DNA of 64,000 nucleotides from Tepidibacillus fermentans. GTDB lineage: Bacteria; Bacillota; Bacilli; Tepidibacillales; Tepidibacillaceae. Numbering within the stretch: the first letter of the stretch is position 1; every line of letters starts with the position of its first letter. The stretch is taken from the NCBI RefSeq assembly GCF_004342885.1, contig NZ_SMAB01000007.1:62001-126000 (forward strand). The letters are read 5' to 3'. Positions 1 to 9,817 of the stretch are shown here, one piece after another. The translations under genes and the position numbers were made by a program. Below the pieces are notes generated by a model. It had not been told where the DNA came from. It saw nothing but the letters and a program-made list of their open reading frames with translations, and did no database searches.

Positions 1-1274
1 AAAAACAAATGAATGTAAGAAATGCTGAAGTTGAACGCTTAGTGTCTGGTTGTACTGGAGTTAAAAGAACGACAGGACAACATCCTGGTGGTCTTATGGT
101 TATCCCTCAATATAAAGATGTGTATGATTTTACCCCGATTCAACGGCCAGCAGACGACCCGAATTCTGATACAATCACAACGCATTTTGATTATCATGCG
201 ATTAGTGGACGTTTATTAAAACTAGATATTCTAGGACACGATGATCCAACTGTAATTCGTATGCTACAAGATTTAACGGGGATCGATCCAAAGTCAATAC
301 CTGTTGATGATCCAAATGTTTATAGCATTTTTAGCGGAACAGAAGCATTAGGGGTAACCCCTGAACAAATCGGAACAAATTTAGGTTCTTTGGGTATTCC
401 AGAATTCGGAACAAAATTTGTTCGGCAAATGTTAGAAGATACTAAGCCTAAGACATTTGCCGAATTGGTTCGCATCTCAGGTTTATCTCATGGTACTGAT
501 GTTTGGTTGAATAACGCTCAGGATATTATTCGCGAAAAGAAGGCTGTTTTATCTGAAGTGATCTCTACCCGAGATGATATTATGGTCTATTTAATTCAAA
601 AGGGATTAGACTCTTCTTTAGCGTTCAAGATTATGGAAAAAGTTCGAAAGGGAAAAGGGTTACAACTAGAGGATATTGAAGAAATGAAGAAATATAATGT
701 GCCTGATTGGTATATAGAATCTTGTCAAAAGATTAAATATATGTTCCCAAAAGCTCATGCTGTGGCATATGTTTTAATGGCAATTCGCATTGCTTACTTT
801 AAGGTTTATTATCCAATTTATTATTATGCGACATATTTTTCTGTCCGTGCTGATGAATTTGATGTGAAGCTTGCGGTAGCAGGATCAAAAGCAATTCGCG
901 ATAAAATCAATGAGATTAATGAAAAAGGGGTACAAGCTACACCCAAAGAGAAAGGGCTATTAACTGTCCTTGAATTAGCTCTAGAAATGATTGAACGCGG
1001 TTTTCAATTTAAAAATGTGGATTTATTACATTCAGATGCTACAAAGTTTATCGTTGATGAAGATCAAAAAAGCCTCATTCCACCTTTTTCTGCTATTCCT
1101 GGGGTTGGTACAAGTGTAGCACAACATATTGTTGAGGCGAGAAACGAAGGAGAGTTTTTATCGATTGAAGATTTTCAGCTTCGCGCCAAGGCGTCTAAAA
1201 CAGTTGTTGAACTTTTTGAAGAGTATGGATTATTATCAGGACTTCCTAATACGAACCAATTATCATTATTTTAG
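1..1274 (+). CDS. polC: DNA polymerase III alpha subunit PolC, C-terminal part (5' truncated by window edge)
   Basis: Replicative polymerase of the Gram-positive PolC type. The frame is open from base 3, so the gene starts outside the window and only about 423 of the usual ~1440 residues are visible. Seen: the TGQHPGG stretch of the polymerase core near the left edge, the conserved [11 protein letters not shown] segment, helix-hairpin-helix-like PGVGTS near the C terminus, and the terminal QLSLF, which fits the beta-clamp binding peptide that ends PolC proteins. The ATG at 9 is internal, not a start. In Bacillales polC stands directly upstream of rimP-nusA, as here. No frameshift seen in the visible part. 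Confidence 0.97.
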   Translation, partial: KQMNVRNAEVERLVSGCTGVKRTTGQHPGGLMVIPQYKDVYDFTPIQRPADDPNSDTITTHFDYHAISGRLLKLDILGHDDPTVIRMLQDLTGIDPKSIPVDDPNVYSIFSGTEALGVTPEQIGTNLGSLGIPEFGTKFVRQMLEDTKPKTFAELVRISGLSHGTDVWLNNAQDIIREKKAVLSEVISTRDDIMVYLIQKGLDSSLAFKIMEKVRKGKGLQLEDIEEMKKYNVPDWYIESCQKIKYMFPKAHAVAYVLMAIRIAYFKVYYPIYYYATYFSVRADEFDVKLAVAGSKAIRDKINEINEKGVQATPKEKGLLTVLELALEMIERGFQFKNVDLLHSDATKFIVDEDQKSLIPPFSAIPGVGTSVAQHIVEARNEGEFLSIEDFQLRAKASKTVVELFEEYGLLSGLPNTNQLSLF

Positions 1275-1307
1275 TGAAAAAATCTTCTAAAATGTATAAA
1301 AAGCAGT

Positions 1308-1337
1308 TTGATTAGAAATTATGGATTATGATATAAT
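1308..1337 (+). promoter_or_regulatory. sigma-A promoter of the rimP-nusA-infB operon
   Basis: TTGATT (1308-1313), an 18-base spacer, and TATAAT (1332-1337) preceded by an extended -10 TG (1329-1330). It lies in the polC-rimP gap and would start transcription near 1344, upstream of the leader hairpin at 1372. No other good promoter is seen before rimP. Confidence 0.7.
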
Positions 1338-1371
1338 CTATTTGGTAATACTGTGGATAGAACTGTTATTT

Positions 1372-1405
1372 AAAGAGTGGGGTAACCCACTCTTTAGATT
1401 TTTTC
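1372..1405 (+). terminator. leader terminator/attenuator before rimP
   Basis: Perfect 10-bp stem (AAAGAGTGGG 1372-1381 with CCCACTCTTT 1386-1395, GTAA loop) followed by a short spacer and six T (1399-1404). It lies downstream of the promoter at 1308-1337 and upstream of rimP, so it can act as an attenuator in the operon leader rather than only ending polC. In B. subtilis NusA is reported to control its own operon by attenuation; that this hairpin does so here is inference. Confidence 0.75.
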
Positions 1406-1472
1406 ATGGTTAAAAAGATTTTTTTCTACGCTAGACTTCTCTATATATGATCCACTGAAAGAAAGGGGGAGC

Positions 1473-1937
1473 ATGATGAATCAAAAGATTACGGAAATTG
1501 TAGAAAAGATGGTATTGCCAATATTGAAGCAAGAAGATCTTGAATTGGTTGATATCGAATATAAAAAAGAAGGTAGTAATTGGTTTTTACGTATATTTAT
1601 CGACAAAGAACAGGGTGTTGTCGATTTAGATGATTGTAGTAAGGTAAGTGAACTTTTAAGTAAAGAGTTAGACAAAGTTGATCCAATCGCGAACCCTTAC
1701 TTCTTAGAAGTTTCTTCTCCAGGAGCAGAACGTCCGTTAAAGAATGAAAAAGATCTACGTAAAGCGATTGGAAAACATGTACATATTACAACTTACGAAC
1801 CCATTGAAAATCAAAAAGTTTTTGAGGGAGAATTACTCAGTTTTGAAAACGAAGTGGTAACAATAAAAGAGGCTAAAAAAGTATATAAAATCCCTTATAA
1901 AAGTGTCGCAAGTGCAAGATTAGCTATTGTTTTTTAA
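1473..1937 (+). CDS. rimP: ribosome maturation factor RimP
   Basis: Cytoplasmic factor for late assembly of the 30S subunit. The 154-residue length matches the family. Seen: the N-terminal domain with [12 protein letters not shown], the conserved SSPGAERPL around residues 80-90, and a C-terminal SH3-like segment. Start ATG at 1473 with GAAAGGGGG ahead of it; a second ATG follows at once. First gene of the operon, followed by nusA after 21 bases, as in other Firmicutes (ylxS of B. subtilis). Confidence 0.95.
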   Translation: MMNQKITEIVEKMVLPILKQEDLELVDIEYKKEGSNWFLRIFIDKEQGVVDLDDCSKVSELLSKELDKVDPIANPYFLEVSSPGAERPLKNEKDLRKAIGKHVHITTYEPIENQKVFEGELLSFENEVVTIKEAKKVYKIPYKSVASARLAIVF

Positions 1938-1958
1938 ACTTAGAAAGGAGGAGAATCG

Positions 1959-2999
1959 GTGAATAGGGAATTTATAGAAGCACTTGATCAATTAGAAAAA
2001 GAAAAGAATATTAGTAAAGAAGTTATTTTGGAAGCAATTGAAGCAGCTCTTATTTCCGGTTACAAACGAAATTTTCATTCTGCCCAGAATGTTAGGGTTG
2101 ATTTGAATCGAGAAACAGGTGAGGTTAAAGTTTTTGCAAGAAAAAATGTAGTTGAAGATGTCGTTGATCCTCGTTTTGAGATCTCCATTGATTCTGCAAG
2201 AGAGATCAATCCTAATTATCAAATTGATGATATTGTTGAGATTGAAGTGACTCCAAAGGATTTTGGCAGAATTGCGGCCCAAACAGCAAAACAAGTCGTT
2301 ACACAACGAATCAGAGAAGCAGAACGGGGTATCATTTATGAAACCTTTATCGATAAGGAAGAGGATATCGTCACTGGGATCGTTCAAAGACAGGATTCTC
2401 GTTACATTTATATAGATTTGGGTAAAATTGAGGCTTTGCTTCCACTTAATGAACAAATGCCAACAGAGAGGTTCAAACAAGGGGATCGAGTGAAAGTTTA
2501 TATTACAAAGGTAGAAAAGACGACGAAAGGTCCTGTTATTTTTGTCTCGAGAACACATCCAGGCTTATTAAAACGATTATTTGAATTAGAGGTTCCTGAG
2601 ATTTATGAAGGGGTTGTCGAAATTAAATCTATTGCAAGAGAAGCTGGTTACCGTTCAAAGATCGCTGTTTATTCTCATAACGAGGATGTCGATCCAGTAG
2701 GTGCTTGTGTAGGTCCTAAAGGCGCTAGGGTTCAAACGATTGTGAACGAGTTAAAAGGTGAAAAGATCGACATTGTAAAATGGTCAAAAGATATTGAGGT
2801 CTTCATTTCAAATGCGTTAAGTCCGTCAAAGGTTGTGAGTGTGGATATCAATGAAGAGACAAAAATTGCGACAGTGATCGTTCCTGATTACCAACTTTCC
2901 TTGGCTATTGGAAAAGAAGGTCAAAACGCAAGATTAGCTGCAAAACTAACGGGGTGGAAAATCGACATTAAGAGTGAATCGCAGTTCGAAAAAGAGTAA
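1959..2999 (+). CDS. nusA: transcription termination/antitermination factor NusA
   Basis: RNA polymerase-associated factor that modulates pausing, intrinsic termination and antitermination. At 346 residues it is the short Gram-positive form without the C-terminal acidic repeats of E. coli. Seen in order: the NusA N-terminal domain (about 1-125), an S1 domain (GIVQRQDSRYIYIDLGKIEALLP), KH1 with DPVGACVGPKGARV, and KH2 with LAIGKEGQNARLAAKLTGWKI. Start GTG at 1959 behind AAAGGAGG. It sits between rimP and rnpM in the standard operon and may feed back on the leader hairpin at 1372. Confidence 0.97.
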   Translation: MNREFIEALDQLEKEKNISKEVILEAIEAALISGYKRNFHSAQNVRVDLNRETGEVKVFARKNVVEDVVDPRFEISIDSAREINPNYQIDDIVEIEVTPKDFGRIAAQTAKQVVTQRIREAERGIIYETFIDKEEDIVTGIVQRQDSRYIYIDLGKIEALLPLNEQMPTERFKQGDRVKVYITKVEKTTKGPVIFVSRTHPGLLKRLFELEVPEIYEGVVEIKSIAREAGYRSKIAVYSHNEDVDPVGACVGPKGARVQTIVNELKGEKIDIVKWSKDIEVFISNALSPSKVVSVDINEETKIATVIVPDYQLSLAIGKEGQNARLAAKLTGWKIDIKSESQFEKE

Positions 3000-3042
3000 C
3001 TGGTGGTGGCAATCATTATTTGTAAGTGATTTAAGGAGTGGG

Positions 3043-3330
3043 ATGAAAATGAAGAAAAAGAAAATTCCAATGAGAAAATGTGTTGCCTGCCAAGAGATGA
3101 AACCAAAAAAAGAATTGATTCGCGTCGTTCGTACACCAGAAATGGAAATTATGATTGATTTAACAGGGAAGAAATCAGGTCGTGGTGCCTATCTTTGCTT
3201 AAATGAAGAATGTCTTCATTTAGCGAAAAAGAAAAAGACATTAGAAAAAGCATTAGAAGTTAAACTAGGAGAAGAAATTTACCAACAGCTGCAATTGGAG
3301 TTGGAAAAGTCTAATGAACAAATTCGATAA
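3043..3330 (+). CDS. rnpM: YlxR/RnpM family RNase P modulator
   Basis: Small RNA-binding protein of the DUF448/YlxR family; B. subtilis YlxR has been described as a modulator of RNase P and as a nucleoid-associated regulator. Seen: RKCVACQEM near the N terminus and GRGAYLC, the two family signatures, plus a lysine-rich tail. An upstream ATG at 2974 overlaps nusA and lacks a Shine-Dalgarno sequence; ATG 3043 or ATG 3049 follows AAGGAG (3033-3038), giving about 95 or 93 residues, the usual length. Its end overlaps ylxQ by 17 bases, suggesting translational coupling. Confidence 0.9.
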   Translation: MKMKKKKIPMRKCVACQEMKPKKELIRVVRTPEMEIMIDLTGKKSGRGAYLCLNEECLHLAKKKKTLEKALEVKLGEEIYQQLQLELEKSNEQIR

Positions 3331-3619
3331 AATTTTATCTTTTTTGGGATTAGCTGCAAAAGCGAGAAAAATTATCACAGGGGAAGAATTGGTCGTAAAC
3401 GCTATCCAGGAACAGAAAGTTTTTTTTGTACTATTATCGACAGATGCTTCAGAGAATATAAAGAAAAAGATTTTAAATAAATGTGAGTATTACCAAATCC
3501 CTTATCGAATTCAATTTTCTCGTGAACAACTCGGACATGCAATTGGCAAAACTTCTCGTGTTGTGATCGGAATTACTGATTTTGGATTTAGTAAAAAATT
3601 ACAAGAATTAACGGAGTAG
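3314..3619 (+). CDS. ylxQ: YlxQ, L7Ae-family RNA-binding protein
   Basis: 101-residue member of the L7Ae/L30e ribosomal protein family (YlxQ, also called RplGA), which binds kink-turn RNA in B. subtilis. Seen: LGLAAKARKIITGEE at the N terminus and GKTSRVVIGITD near the C terminus, both typical. Start ATG 3314 lies inside the end of rnpM behind TTGGAAAAG. The gene keeps its usual place between rnpM and infB. Confidence 0.9.
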   Translation: MNKFDKILSFLGLAAKARKIITGEELVVNAIQEQKVFFVLLSTDASENIKKKILNKCEYYQIPYRIQFSREQLGHAIGKTSRVVIGITDFGFSKKLQELTE

Positions 3620-3640
3620 AAATCTGGAGGTGAAGTTTCA

Positions 3641-5974
3641 TTGGGTAAAATTCGAGTTTATGAATATGCGAAAGAGCATCAGATGCAAAGTAAAGAACTT
3701 ATTCAAATTTTAAAGAAATTAAATATACCGATTAGCAACCATATGAGCGTTCTCGATGATGAGATGATCCAAAAAATAGAGGAGTATCTGCGAAAATTAA
3801 GACAAGGGCTTGATCCTGTAAATCATAAAGAACAGAAGCAACAACAAAAACCAAATGGAATGAATAAAAGGCAGAAGCCTCAATCTAAACCATCTAAGAA
3901 AAATGTTCAACAATCACCAACAAAGAAATCAGATCACCATCTGAAAAAAGACCAAAAACCTATGAATCAAGAGGGACTACAAAACGTGGAACATTATCAG
4001 GATGAAGACAACTACTTAAAAAAGAACAAAAAAAGCTTTTTTGAAGAAAGTGAATCGATCGGAAAAACAAAAAAGAAAACAAAACCGAACCAAAAACGAT
4101 TTGATGATAATAAAGTTAGCGACCATCGAGATCTTAATAAGAAAATCAAAGGAAATCAGAAAAAGAAGAAAAACTCTCAAAATGAGACAGTGGTTTCATC
4201 ACAATCAACTGAAAAACAGAAGACACCAAAGAAGATCATCTACACAGGTTCAATGTCGGTTGGTGAATTAGCGAAACAGTTAGGAAAAGAGTCATCAGAA
4301 ATCATTAAAAAACTCTTATTCTTAGGAATAATGGCTACGATCAATCAAGAGATTGAACTTGAAGCGATCCAATTAATCGCCGAAGAGTATGGTGTTGAAG
4401 TAGAGGAAAAAATTGAGGTAGATGAATCTCAGTTTGAATTACTAGACGAGCCAGATAAAGAAGAAGATTTAGTCGAACGGCCTCCTGTTGTAACCATTAT
4501 GGGCCATGTTGACCATGGAAAAACAACCCTTTTAGATGCAATTCGTCATTCGAAAGTAGCTGCAGGGGAAGCAGGTGGTATTACTCAACACATTGGTGCA
4601 TACCAAGTCATGATCAATGGAAAGAAAATTACTTTCTTAGATACACCAGGTCACGCCGCCTTTACAAGTATGCGAGCACGTGGTGCACAAGTTACCGATA
4701 TCACGATCCTAGTTGTAGCTGCCGATGATGGAGTCATGCCACAAACCATTGAAGCAATTAACCATGCAAAAGCTGCGAATGTACCGATTATTGTTGCGGT
4801 AAATAAAATGGATAAAGAAAATGCAAATCCAGATCGTGTCAAACAAGAACTGACTGAACATGGTCTGATTCCAGAGGAATGGGGCGGTGATACCATTTAT
4901 GTCCCTATTTCGGCATTAAAACAAGAAGGTTTAGACGAACTGTTAGAAATGATTCTCTTAGTAGCAGAAATGCAAGGGTTAAAAGCAAATCCAAATCGTC
5001 TTGCAAGAGGAACGATTATTGAATCCCAACTCGATAAAGGTAGAGGGGCAGTAGCTACCGTTCTAGTCCAAAAAGGGACATTACGTGTAGGTGATCCGAT
5101 CGTTGCAGGAACAACCTATGGTAAAGTACGGGCAATGGTTAATGACCGTGGTAAGAGGATTAAAGAAGCTGGTCCTTCAACACCAGTAGAAATTACCGGT
5201 CTAAATGAAGTACCAAATGCTGGAGATCCTTTCATTGTCTTTGAAGAAGAAAGAAAGGCAAGATTAATTGGGGAAAAACGTGCATTAAAACTAAGGGAAA
5301 GTGAATTAAACGCAACTTCTCGTGTTACACTGGATGATCTATTTAAACAGATTCAAGAGGGCGAAGTAAAAGAACTTAACGTTATTATAAAGGGTGATGT
5401 GCAAGGGTCAGTTGAGGCATTACAAGGAGCATTAGAGAAAATTGATATTGAAGGTGTTCGAGTAAAAGTGATCCATAAGGGAGTAGGCGCAATAACTGAG
5501 ACAGATGTTACTTTAGCCTCTGCTTCCAATGCGATTATTATTGGCTTCAATGTACGACCTGAGCCGCAAGCTAGAACATCCGCAGAAAGAGAAAAAGTAG
5601 ATATTCGTTTACATCGAATTATTTATAATGTCATTGACGAAATTGAAGCAGCACTTAAAGGAATGTTGGAGCCTGAATACCATGAGGTGATAATGGGTAG
5701 GGCTGAAGTTAGACAAGTATTTAAAGCTTCTAATGTTGGAACGATTGCTGGATGCTATGTGACAGAAGGTAAGATCGTAAGAAGTGCTTCTGCTCGGGTT
5801 ATTCGTGATGGGATCGTTATTTTTGAAGGACAAATCGATTCACTAAAACGATTCAAAGATGATGTAAGAGAAGTTGCACAAGGATATGAATGTGGAATAA
5901 CTTTGCAAAACTTTAATGATATTAAAGAAGGAGACATTATTGAAGCCTTTATGATGGAAGCAGTGAAAAAATAA
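3641..5974 (+). CDS. infB: translation initiation factor IF-2
   Basis: GTPase that brings initiator tRNA to the 30S subunit. 777 residues. Seen: N-terminal IF-2N motif ([11 protein letters not shown]), a long lysine/glutamine-rich low-complexity linker (about 60-190), a second IF-2N domain ([20 protein letters not shown]), then the G domain with G1 GHVDHGKTT (288-296), DTPGHAAF and NKMD, and domains II-IV. Start TTG 3641 behind CTGGAGGTGA. The ylxP gene that often follows infB is absent; a 90-base gap leads directly to rbfA. Confidence 0.97.
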   Translation: MGKIRVYEYAKEHQMQSKELIQILKKLNIPISNHMSVLDDEMIQKIEEYLRKLRQGLDPVNHKEQKQQQKPNGMNKRQKPQSKPSKKNVQQSPTKKSDHHLKKDQKPMNQEGLQNVEHYQDEDNYLKKNKKSFFEESESIGKTKKKTKPNQKRFDDNKVSDHRDLNKKIKGNQKKKKNSQNETVVSSQSTEKQKTPKKIIYTGSMSVGELAKQLGKESSEIIKKLLFLGIMATINQEIELEAIQLIAEEYGVEVEEKIEVDESQFELLDEPDKEEDLVERPPVVTIMGHVDHGKTTLLDAIRHSKVAAGEAGGITQHIGAYQVMINGKKITFLDTPGHAAFTSMRARGAQVTDITILVVAADDGVMPQTIEAINHAKAANVPIIVAVNKMDKENANPDRVKQELTEHGLIPEEWGGDTIYVPISALKQEGLDELLEMILLVAEMQGLKANPNRLARGTIIESQLDKGRGAVATVLVQKGTLRVGDPIVAGTTYGKVRAMVNDRGKRIKEAGPSTPVEITGLNEVPNAGDPFIVFEEERKARLIGEKRALKLRESELNATSRVTLDDLFKQIQEGEVKELNVIIKGDVQGSVEALQGALEKIDIEGVRVKVIHKGVGAITETDVTLASASNAIIIGFNVRPEPQARTSAEREKVDIRLHRIIYNVIDEIEAALKGMLEPEYHEVIMGRAEVRQVFKASNVGTIAGCYVTEGKIVRSASARVIRDGIVIFEGQIDSLKRFKDDVREVAQGYECGITLQNFNDIKEGDIIEAFMMEAVKK

Positions 5975-6064
5975 TCGTGGGATCGCGTTCTTCACCTTTT
6001 AGAAATTGATCATGTACTAGAAGTGATTTTTTTTCAATAGATTATTGTTAAATGAGGTGTAACC

Positions 6065-6421
6065 ATGTCAAAACTCCGTGTAGGAAGAGTAGGTGAACAG
6101 ATTAAAAAAGAAATCAGTCAGATACTCCAATACGATCTTAAAGATCCTCGTATCGGTTTTGTAACGGTAACGGCAGTAAAGGTTACTGGTGATCTCTCAC
6201 AAGCAACGGTTTATATTAGCATTATGGGTGATGAAGATGCCATCAAATCCTCATTATTTGCCTTAGAAAAAGCAAAAGGTTATATAAGATCTGAGATTGG
6301 TAAAAGGATACGTCTACGGCATACACCCGAGTTGATTTTTAAACTAGACGAATCGATTGCATATGGAAGTAAAATAGAGGGACTTCTGAGAAATTTAAAA
6401 GGAGAGCAAAATCATGAATGA
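6065..6421 (+). CDS. rbfA: 30S ribosome-binding factor RbfA
   Basis: Cold-shock-associated factor that acts on the 5' end of 16S rRNA during 30S maturation. 118 residues, normal length. Seen: [14 protein letters not shown] at the N terminus, [18 protein letters not shown], and [17 protein letters not shown], the KH-like fold core. ATG 6065 follows TGAGGTG. It overlaps nrnA by 8 bases. Confidence 0.95.
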   Translation: MSKLRVGRVGEQIKKEISQILQYDLKDPRIGFVTVTAVKVTGDLSQATVYISIMGDEDAIKSSLFALEKAKGYIRSEIGKRIRLRHTPELIFKLDESIAYGSKIEGLLRNLKGEQNHE

Positions 6422-7409
6422 TTACAAAGAGCAATTAACTGAAGCTGCTCGATTCATTCATCAAAATGACAATTTTTTAATTGTGTCCCACGTCAATCCA
6501 GACGGGGACACGATCTCTTCTTCATTAGCTTTGGCTCATCTATTAAAAGACTTAGGTAAATCTTTTCACCTAGTCAACCAAGATGAAATTCCAAAAAGGT
6601 TTCAATTCTTACCTCTGGCCGATCAAATCCAGATAATGACTCATATGAGTGAAAAGTTTTCAGCGATCATATCTGTCGATGTTGCAGATCGATCAAGAAT
6701 GGGTGCAATTGATTCCCTTATGTACGATCACACCAAAATTCTAAATATCGACCATCATCCGACAAATGACCATTTTGGTGATGTGAATTTGGTTTTGCCA
6801 ACTGCTGCAGCAACCGCTGAAGTCATGTATGATTTAGCACATCAACTTCAAGTTCATTTTCATAGAGATCTAGCTACTTGTATCTATACAGGATTACTTA
6901 CTGACACAGGTGGATTTCGTTATGCAAATACATCAGCTAAGGTCATGAGAATTGCAGCAGAATTATTAGAATATGGAGTTTCGCCAAGTAAAATTGCTGA
7001 AATTACATTGGAAACGATTACTCCTGGTCATATTCAAATTTTAAAAATAGCTCTATCAAAATTAGAAATCATTGAAGATGGAAAAATTGCTTGGACGTTT
7101 CTTGAAAAAAAAGATCTACCGGCTAAGACCCTACATGATGAAACAGAGGGCATTGTTAATTATTGTCGGAATATTGAAGGTGTAGAAGTTGGTGTTTTTT
7201 TTAAAGAAACAGACGATCAGGTGATCAAGGTAAGCCTTCGTTCAAAAAATATAATCGATGTTGGTGCCATTGCAAAGTCTTTTGGTGGTGGCGGCCACGC
7301 ACGAGCTGCTGGCTATACTTTTCACGGCTCTTTAGAAGAAGCAAAATCAATCCTACGCCATAAAATAACGAAAGACGAAGGATGGAATCATCTTGGAAAC
7401 GAATTCTAG
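6414..7409 (+). CDS. nrnA: DHH-family oligoribonuclease/pAp phosphatase NrnA
   Basis: Degrades nano-RNA and dephosphorylates 3'-phosphoadenosine 5'-phosphate. 331 residues. Seen: the DHH metal-binding motifs [23 protein letters not shown] and NIDHHPTN in the first 120 residues, and the DHHA1 domain ending with [14 protein letters not shown] 6414 overlaps the end of rbfA, and the 3' end overlaps truB by 17 bases, so the operon is tightly coupled. It corresponds to ytqI/nrnA, which in many Bacillales lies in this operon. Confidence 0.92.
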   Translation: MNDYKEQLTEAARFIHQNDNFLIVSHVNPDGDTISSSLALAHLLKDLGKSFHLVNQDEIPKRFQFLPLADQIQIMTHMSEKFSAIISVDVADRSRMGAIDSLMYDHTKILNIDHHPTNDHFGDVNLVLPTAAATAEVMYDLAHQLQVHFHRDLATCIYTGLLTDTGGFRYANTSAKVMRIAAELLEYGVSPSKIAEITLETITPGHIQILKIALSKLEIIEDGKIAWTFLEKKDLPAKTLHDETEGIVNYCRNIEGVEVGVFFKETDDQVIKVSLRSKNIIDVGAIAKSFGGGGHARAAGYTFHGSLEEAKSILRHKITKDEGWNHLGNEF

Positions 7410-8310
7410 ATTAGATGGCGTTATACCAATTTTTAAACCAAAAGGGATGACGTCCCACGATGTAGTTGCGAAACTAAGAAGAATGTTAAAAATCAAACGC
7501 ATTGGTCACACTGGTACATTAGATCCTGATGTTACGGGGGTACTCCCTGTTTGTATTGGGAAAGCAACTCGCATTGCTGAATATATTATGGATCTTCCTA
7601 AATCTTATCAAGGCCAAGTTACACTCGGGATCGCAACAACAACCGAAGATGCAACAGGTGAAGTTGTTGAGGAAAAAGAAGTGAAGGATATTTCTAAAGA
7701 ACAGATTAGTCATATGCTTCAATCCTTTATCGGTGAGATCGAGCAAATTCCACCAATGTATTCATCCGTAAAAATTGATGGTCAACGTTTATATCAATTG
7801 GCGCGAAAAGGGGAAACAGTAGAGAGAAAGCCAAGAAAAGTACGGATTTATCAATTAGATATGATTGAATATCATCCATCCAAACACCCACAAATTGATT
7901 TTTCAGTAACGTGTTCTAAAGGCACCTATGTACGGACCCTTTGTGTAGATATTGGAAAAAAACTGGGCTATCCAGCTCATATGTCGAACCTAATTAGAAC
8001 AAAAAGTGGCCCTTTTCAGTTAGAAGAAACGTACACCCTTGAGGAGATTGAACAAATAGTTGCTACCCAGAAATTAAAACAAGCCATTGTTCCAATGTCG
8101 GAATCATTACCTCACTTACCGAAAGTTACAATACCAGAAGAAGAAGTTGAAAAAAAGATTTATAATGGACAAAGAATTGAACTCGAATTATCATTGTCAT
8201 ATGAAGGACTTGTTAGAATTTGTGATTCCGAAGGGAATTTAGTTGCTCTTTATATCAAGAAAAAAAATGAAAAGATTGCAAAACCGAAAAAGGTGTTTAA
8301 GGACGACTAA
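7393..8310 (+). CDS. truB: tRNA pseudouridine(55) synthase TruB
   Basis: Isomerises U55 in the T-loop of tRNA. 305 residues. Seen: GHTGTLDPDVTGVL with the catalytic Asp44, the conserved IPPMYSSVKIDGQRLYQLARKG segment (here residues ~115-137), YVRTLCVDIG, and a C-terminal PUA-like part. The start is TTG 7393 with a weak AAGGATGG ahead; no in-frame ATG exists before the conserved MTSHD. Translation probably couples to nrnA, whose end it overlaps. Confidence 0.95.
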   Translation: METNSRLDGVIPIFKPKGMTSHDVVAKLRRMLKIKRIGHTGTLDPDVTGVLPVCIGKATRIAEYIMDLPKSYQGQVTLGIATTTEDATGEVVEEKEVKDISKEQISHMLQSFIGEIEQIPPMYSSVKIDGQRLYQLARKGETVERKPRKVRIYQLDMIEYHPSKHPQIDFSVTCSKGTYVRTLCVDIGKKLGYPAHMSNLIRTKSGPFQLEETYTLEEIEQIVATQKLKQAIVPMSESLPHLPKVTIPEEEVEKKIYNGQRIELELSLSYEGLVRICDSEGNLVALYIKKKNEKIAKPKKVFKDD

Positions 8311-8325
8311 GATAGGGTGACTAGA

Positions 8326-9264
8326 ATGCAGGTATTTGAACTCACATATCCATTAAAGGAAAGGGACTATGAACCAAGTATCGTAGCGATAGGATTTTTT
8401 GATGGGGTACATTTAGGACATCAAAAAGTAATTAAAAGAGCTTGTGAGATTGCTAGATCTCGTAACTTAGTATGTGGTGTGATGACATTTGATCCTCATC
8501 CCAAACAAGTAATGGGTATAAAAGATAAAATTGATCAAATCACACCGATTCACAGTAAGCTGAAACAACTGGAGACATTACATGTAGATTTCACTTATAT
8601 CATCCAATTTACCAAAGAGTTTGCCAATATTTCACCAGAGGAATTTGTAGAAAATATTTTATTGAAATTAAATGTTCGTGGTATCGTTGTAGGATTTGAT
8701 TTTACTTTTGGTTATAAAGGATTAGGTACTCCCAAAACATTAGTAGAATTAAGCCAGGGTTATTTTACGGTGGATGTCATCGATTCTTATAACTATAAAA
8801 GGGAAAAAATTAGTAGTACAAGGGTTAGAGACCGTTTACTTTCAGGTGATATCCATGAGGTACGTTCTTTACTTGGAAGAAACTATTCTTTTTATGGTCG
8901 TGTAGTGCGTGGGGATCAACTGGGTCGCACCATTGGTTTCCCTACAGCGAATCTTGAACTATTAGAGGATTATCTAATTTTAAAAAATGGAGTATATGTA
9001 GTAAAGGTGAATTTCCAAGGTAAAACGTATCCTGGTGTCATGAATATCGGTTATAAACCAACGGTAAAACAAAATCTAAAGTCCCCAACTTATGAAGTCC
9101 ATCTAATAGATTTTGATGGGGATCTATATGGACAAATACTAGAAGTGGAATTGCTTGATTATATTAGAGGAGAAAAAAAATTCTCAGGAATTCATGAATT
9201 AAAAGAACAAATCTATAAAGATACCCTTGAAGCGAAAAAGGCTTTTGTTAATATAGAAAGATAA
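8326..9264 (+). CDS. ribF: bifunctional riboflavin kinase/FAD synthetase
   Basis: Converts riboflavin to FMN and FMN to FAD. Seen: N-terminal FAD synthetase with GFFDGVHLGHQ and a FTFGYKGLG segment, and C-terminal flavokinase with GRTIGFPTANL and PGVMNIGYKPT. A GTG at 8317 overlaps the ribosome-binding site; ATG 8326 follows AGGGTGA with a 5-base spacing and gives 312 residues, so I chose it. Last gene of the rimP operon; the rpsO promoter begins right after its stop. Confidence 0.94.
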   Translation: MQVFELTYPLKERDYEPSIVAIGFFDGVHLGHQKVIKRACEIARSRNLVCGVMTFDPHPKQVMGIKDKIDQITPIHSKLKQLETLHVDFTYIIQFTKEFANISPEEFVENILLKLNVRGIVVGFDFTFGYKGLGTPKTLVELSQGYFTVDVIDSYNYKREKISSTRVRDRLLSGDIHEVRSLLGRNYSFYGRVVRGDQLGRTIGFPTANLELLEDYLILKNGVYVVKVNFQGKTYPGVMNIGYKPTVKQNLKSPTYEVHLIDFDGDLYGQILEVELLDYIRGEKKFSGIHELKEQIYKDTLEAKKAFVNIER

Positions 9265-9270
9265 TTTTTT

Positions 9271-9299
9271 TTGATTTGCAATCATGAATATGTTATACT
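9271..9299 (+). promoter_or_regulatory. sigma-A promoter of rpsO
   Basis: TTGATT (9271-9276), 17-base spacer, TATACT (9294-9299) with an extended -10 TG at 9291-9292. It starts seven bases after the ribF stop and would give rpsO a leader of about 105 bases. Confidence 0.7.
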
Positions 9300-9339
9300 A
9301 AATTTCGGTTGTTTATCTTTAGTATAAATGATCAAAATA

Positions 9340-9384
9340 CCTATTCTCGGACTAACGAATCACCGACGTTTTTCTTGGAATAGG
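9340..9384 (+). promoter_or_regulatory. structured rpsO leader, possible S15 autoregulatory element
   Basis: CCTATTC (9340-9346) pairs perfectly with GAATAGG (9378-9384), and nested inside TCGG (9347-9350) can pair with CCGA (9363-9366), leaving a purine-rich loop. The element ends just before the rpsO ribosome-binding site. S15 is known to repress its own mRNA in several bacteria by binding such leaders; assignment here is by position and pairing only. Confidence 0.4.
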
Positions 9385-9410
9385 AGTAAACTTTAAGGGA
9401 GGTGAAAAGG

Positions 9411-9680
9411 ATGGCATTAAGTCAAGAGCGTAAACAACAACTAATTAATGAGTTTAAAGTTCATGAAACGGATACAGGATCTCCAGAGGTTCAAATTGCT
9501 ATCCTAACTGAGAAGATCAATTATTTAAATGAACATTTACGTGTTCACAAAAAAGATCATCATTCACGTCGTGGGCTCTTAAAAATGGTAGGTCAGCGTC
9601 GTAATCTTTTAAATTACTTAAAAGATAAAGACATTCAACGTTATCGCGAATTGATCGACAAATTAGGATTACGTAGATAA
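9411..9680 (+). CDS. rpsO: 30S ribosomal protein S15
   Basis: Primary 16S rRNA-binding protein of the central domain. 89 residues from ATG 9411, the universal length; a GTG at 9402 is part of the AGGGAGGTG ribosome-binding site. Seen: [45 protein letters not shown] and the C-terminal [12 protein letters not shown]. Own promoter and terminator flank it. It keeps its usual place between ribF and pnp. Confidence 0.98.
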   Translation: MALSQERKQQLINEFKVHETDTGSPEVQIAILTEKINYLNEHLRVHKKDHHSRRGLLKMVGQRRNLLNYLKDKDIQRYRELIDKLGLRR

Positions 9681-9712
9681 TGAGAGTTTATACCTAATTT
9701 GTTATTCATCTG

Positions 9713-9742
9713 AAAAAGCGGGGGGAAACCCGCTTTTTGCTT
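9713..9742 (+). terminator. rpsO terminator
   Basis: Stem AAAAAGCGGG (9713-9722) with CCCGCTTTTT (9729-9738), GGGAAA loop, T tract on the 3' arm. Ends the rpsO transcript. Confidence 0.85.
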
Positions 9743-9817
9743 TACCAAAGGTACATATCTTTATTCAATACAAACCGAACATAAAAAATCTATTTTACCA
9801 TTTTATAAAGAAAAAAA

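Noticed and set aside
1992-2558. 188-codon open frame on the minus strand inside nusA
   Set aside because: Antisense shadow of a clearly coding gene; composition is rich in Asn, Phe, Cys and Ile, and it has no ribosome-binding site.
3840-4230. Lys/Gln-rich repetitive stretch in infB
   Set aside because: Normal low-complexity linker of IF-2, not a separate repeat element or a frameshift.
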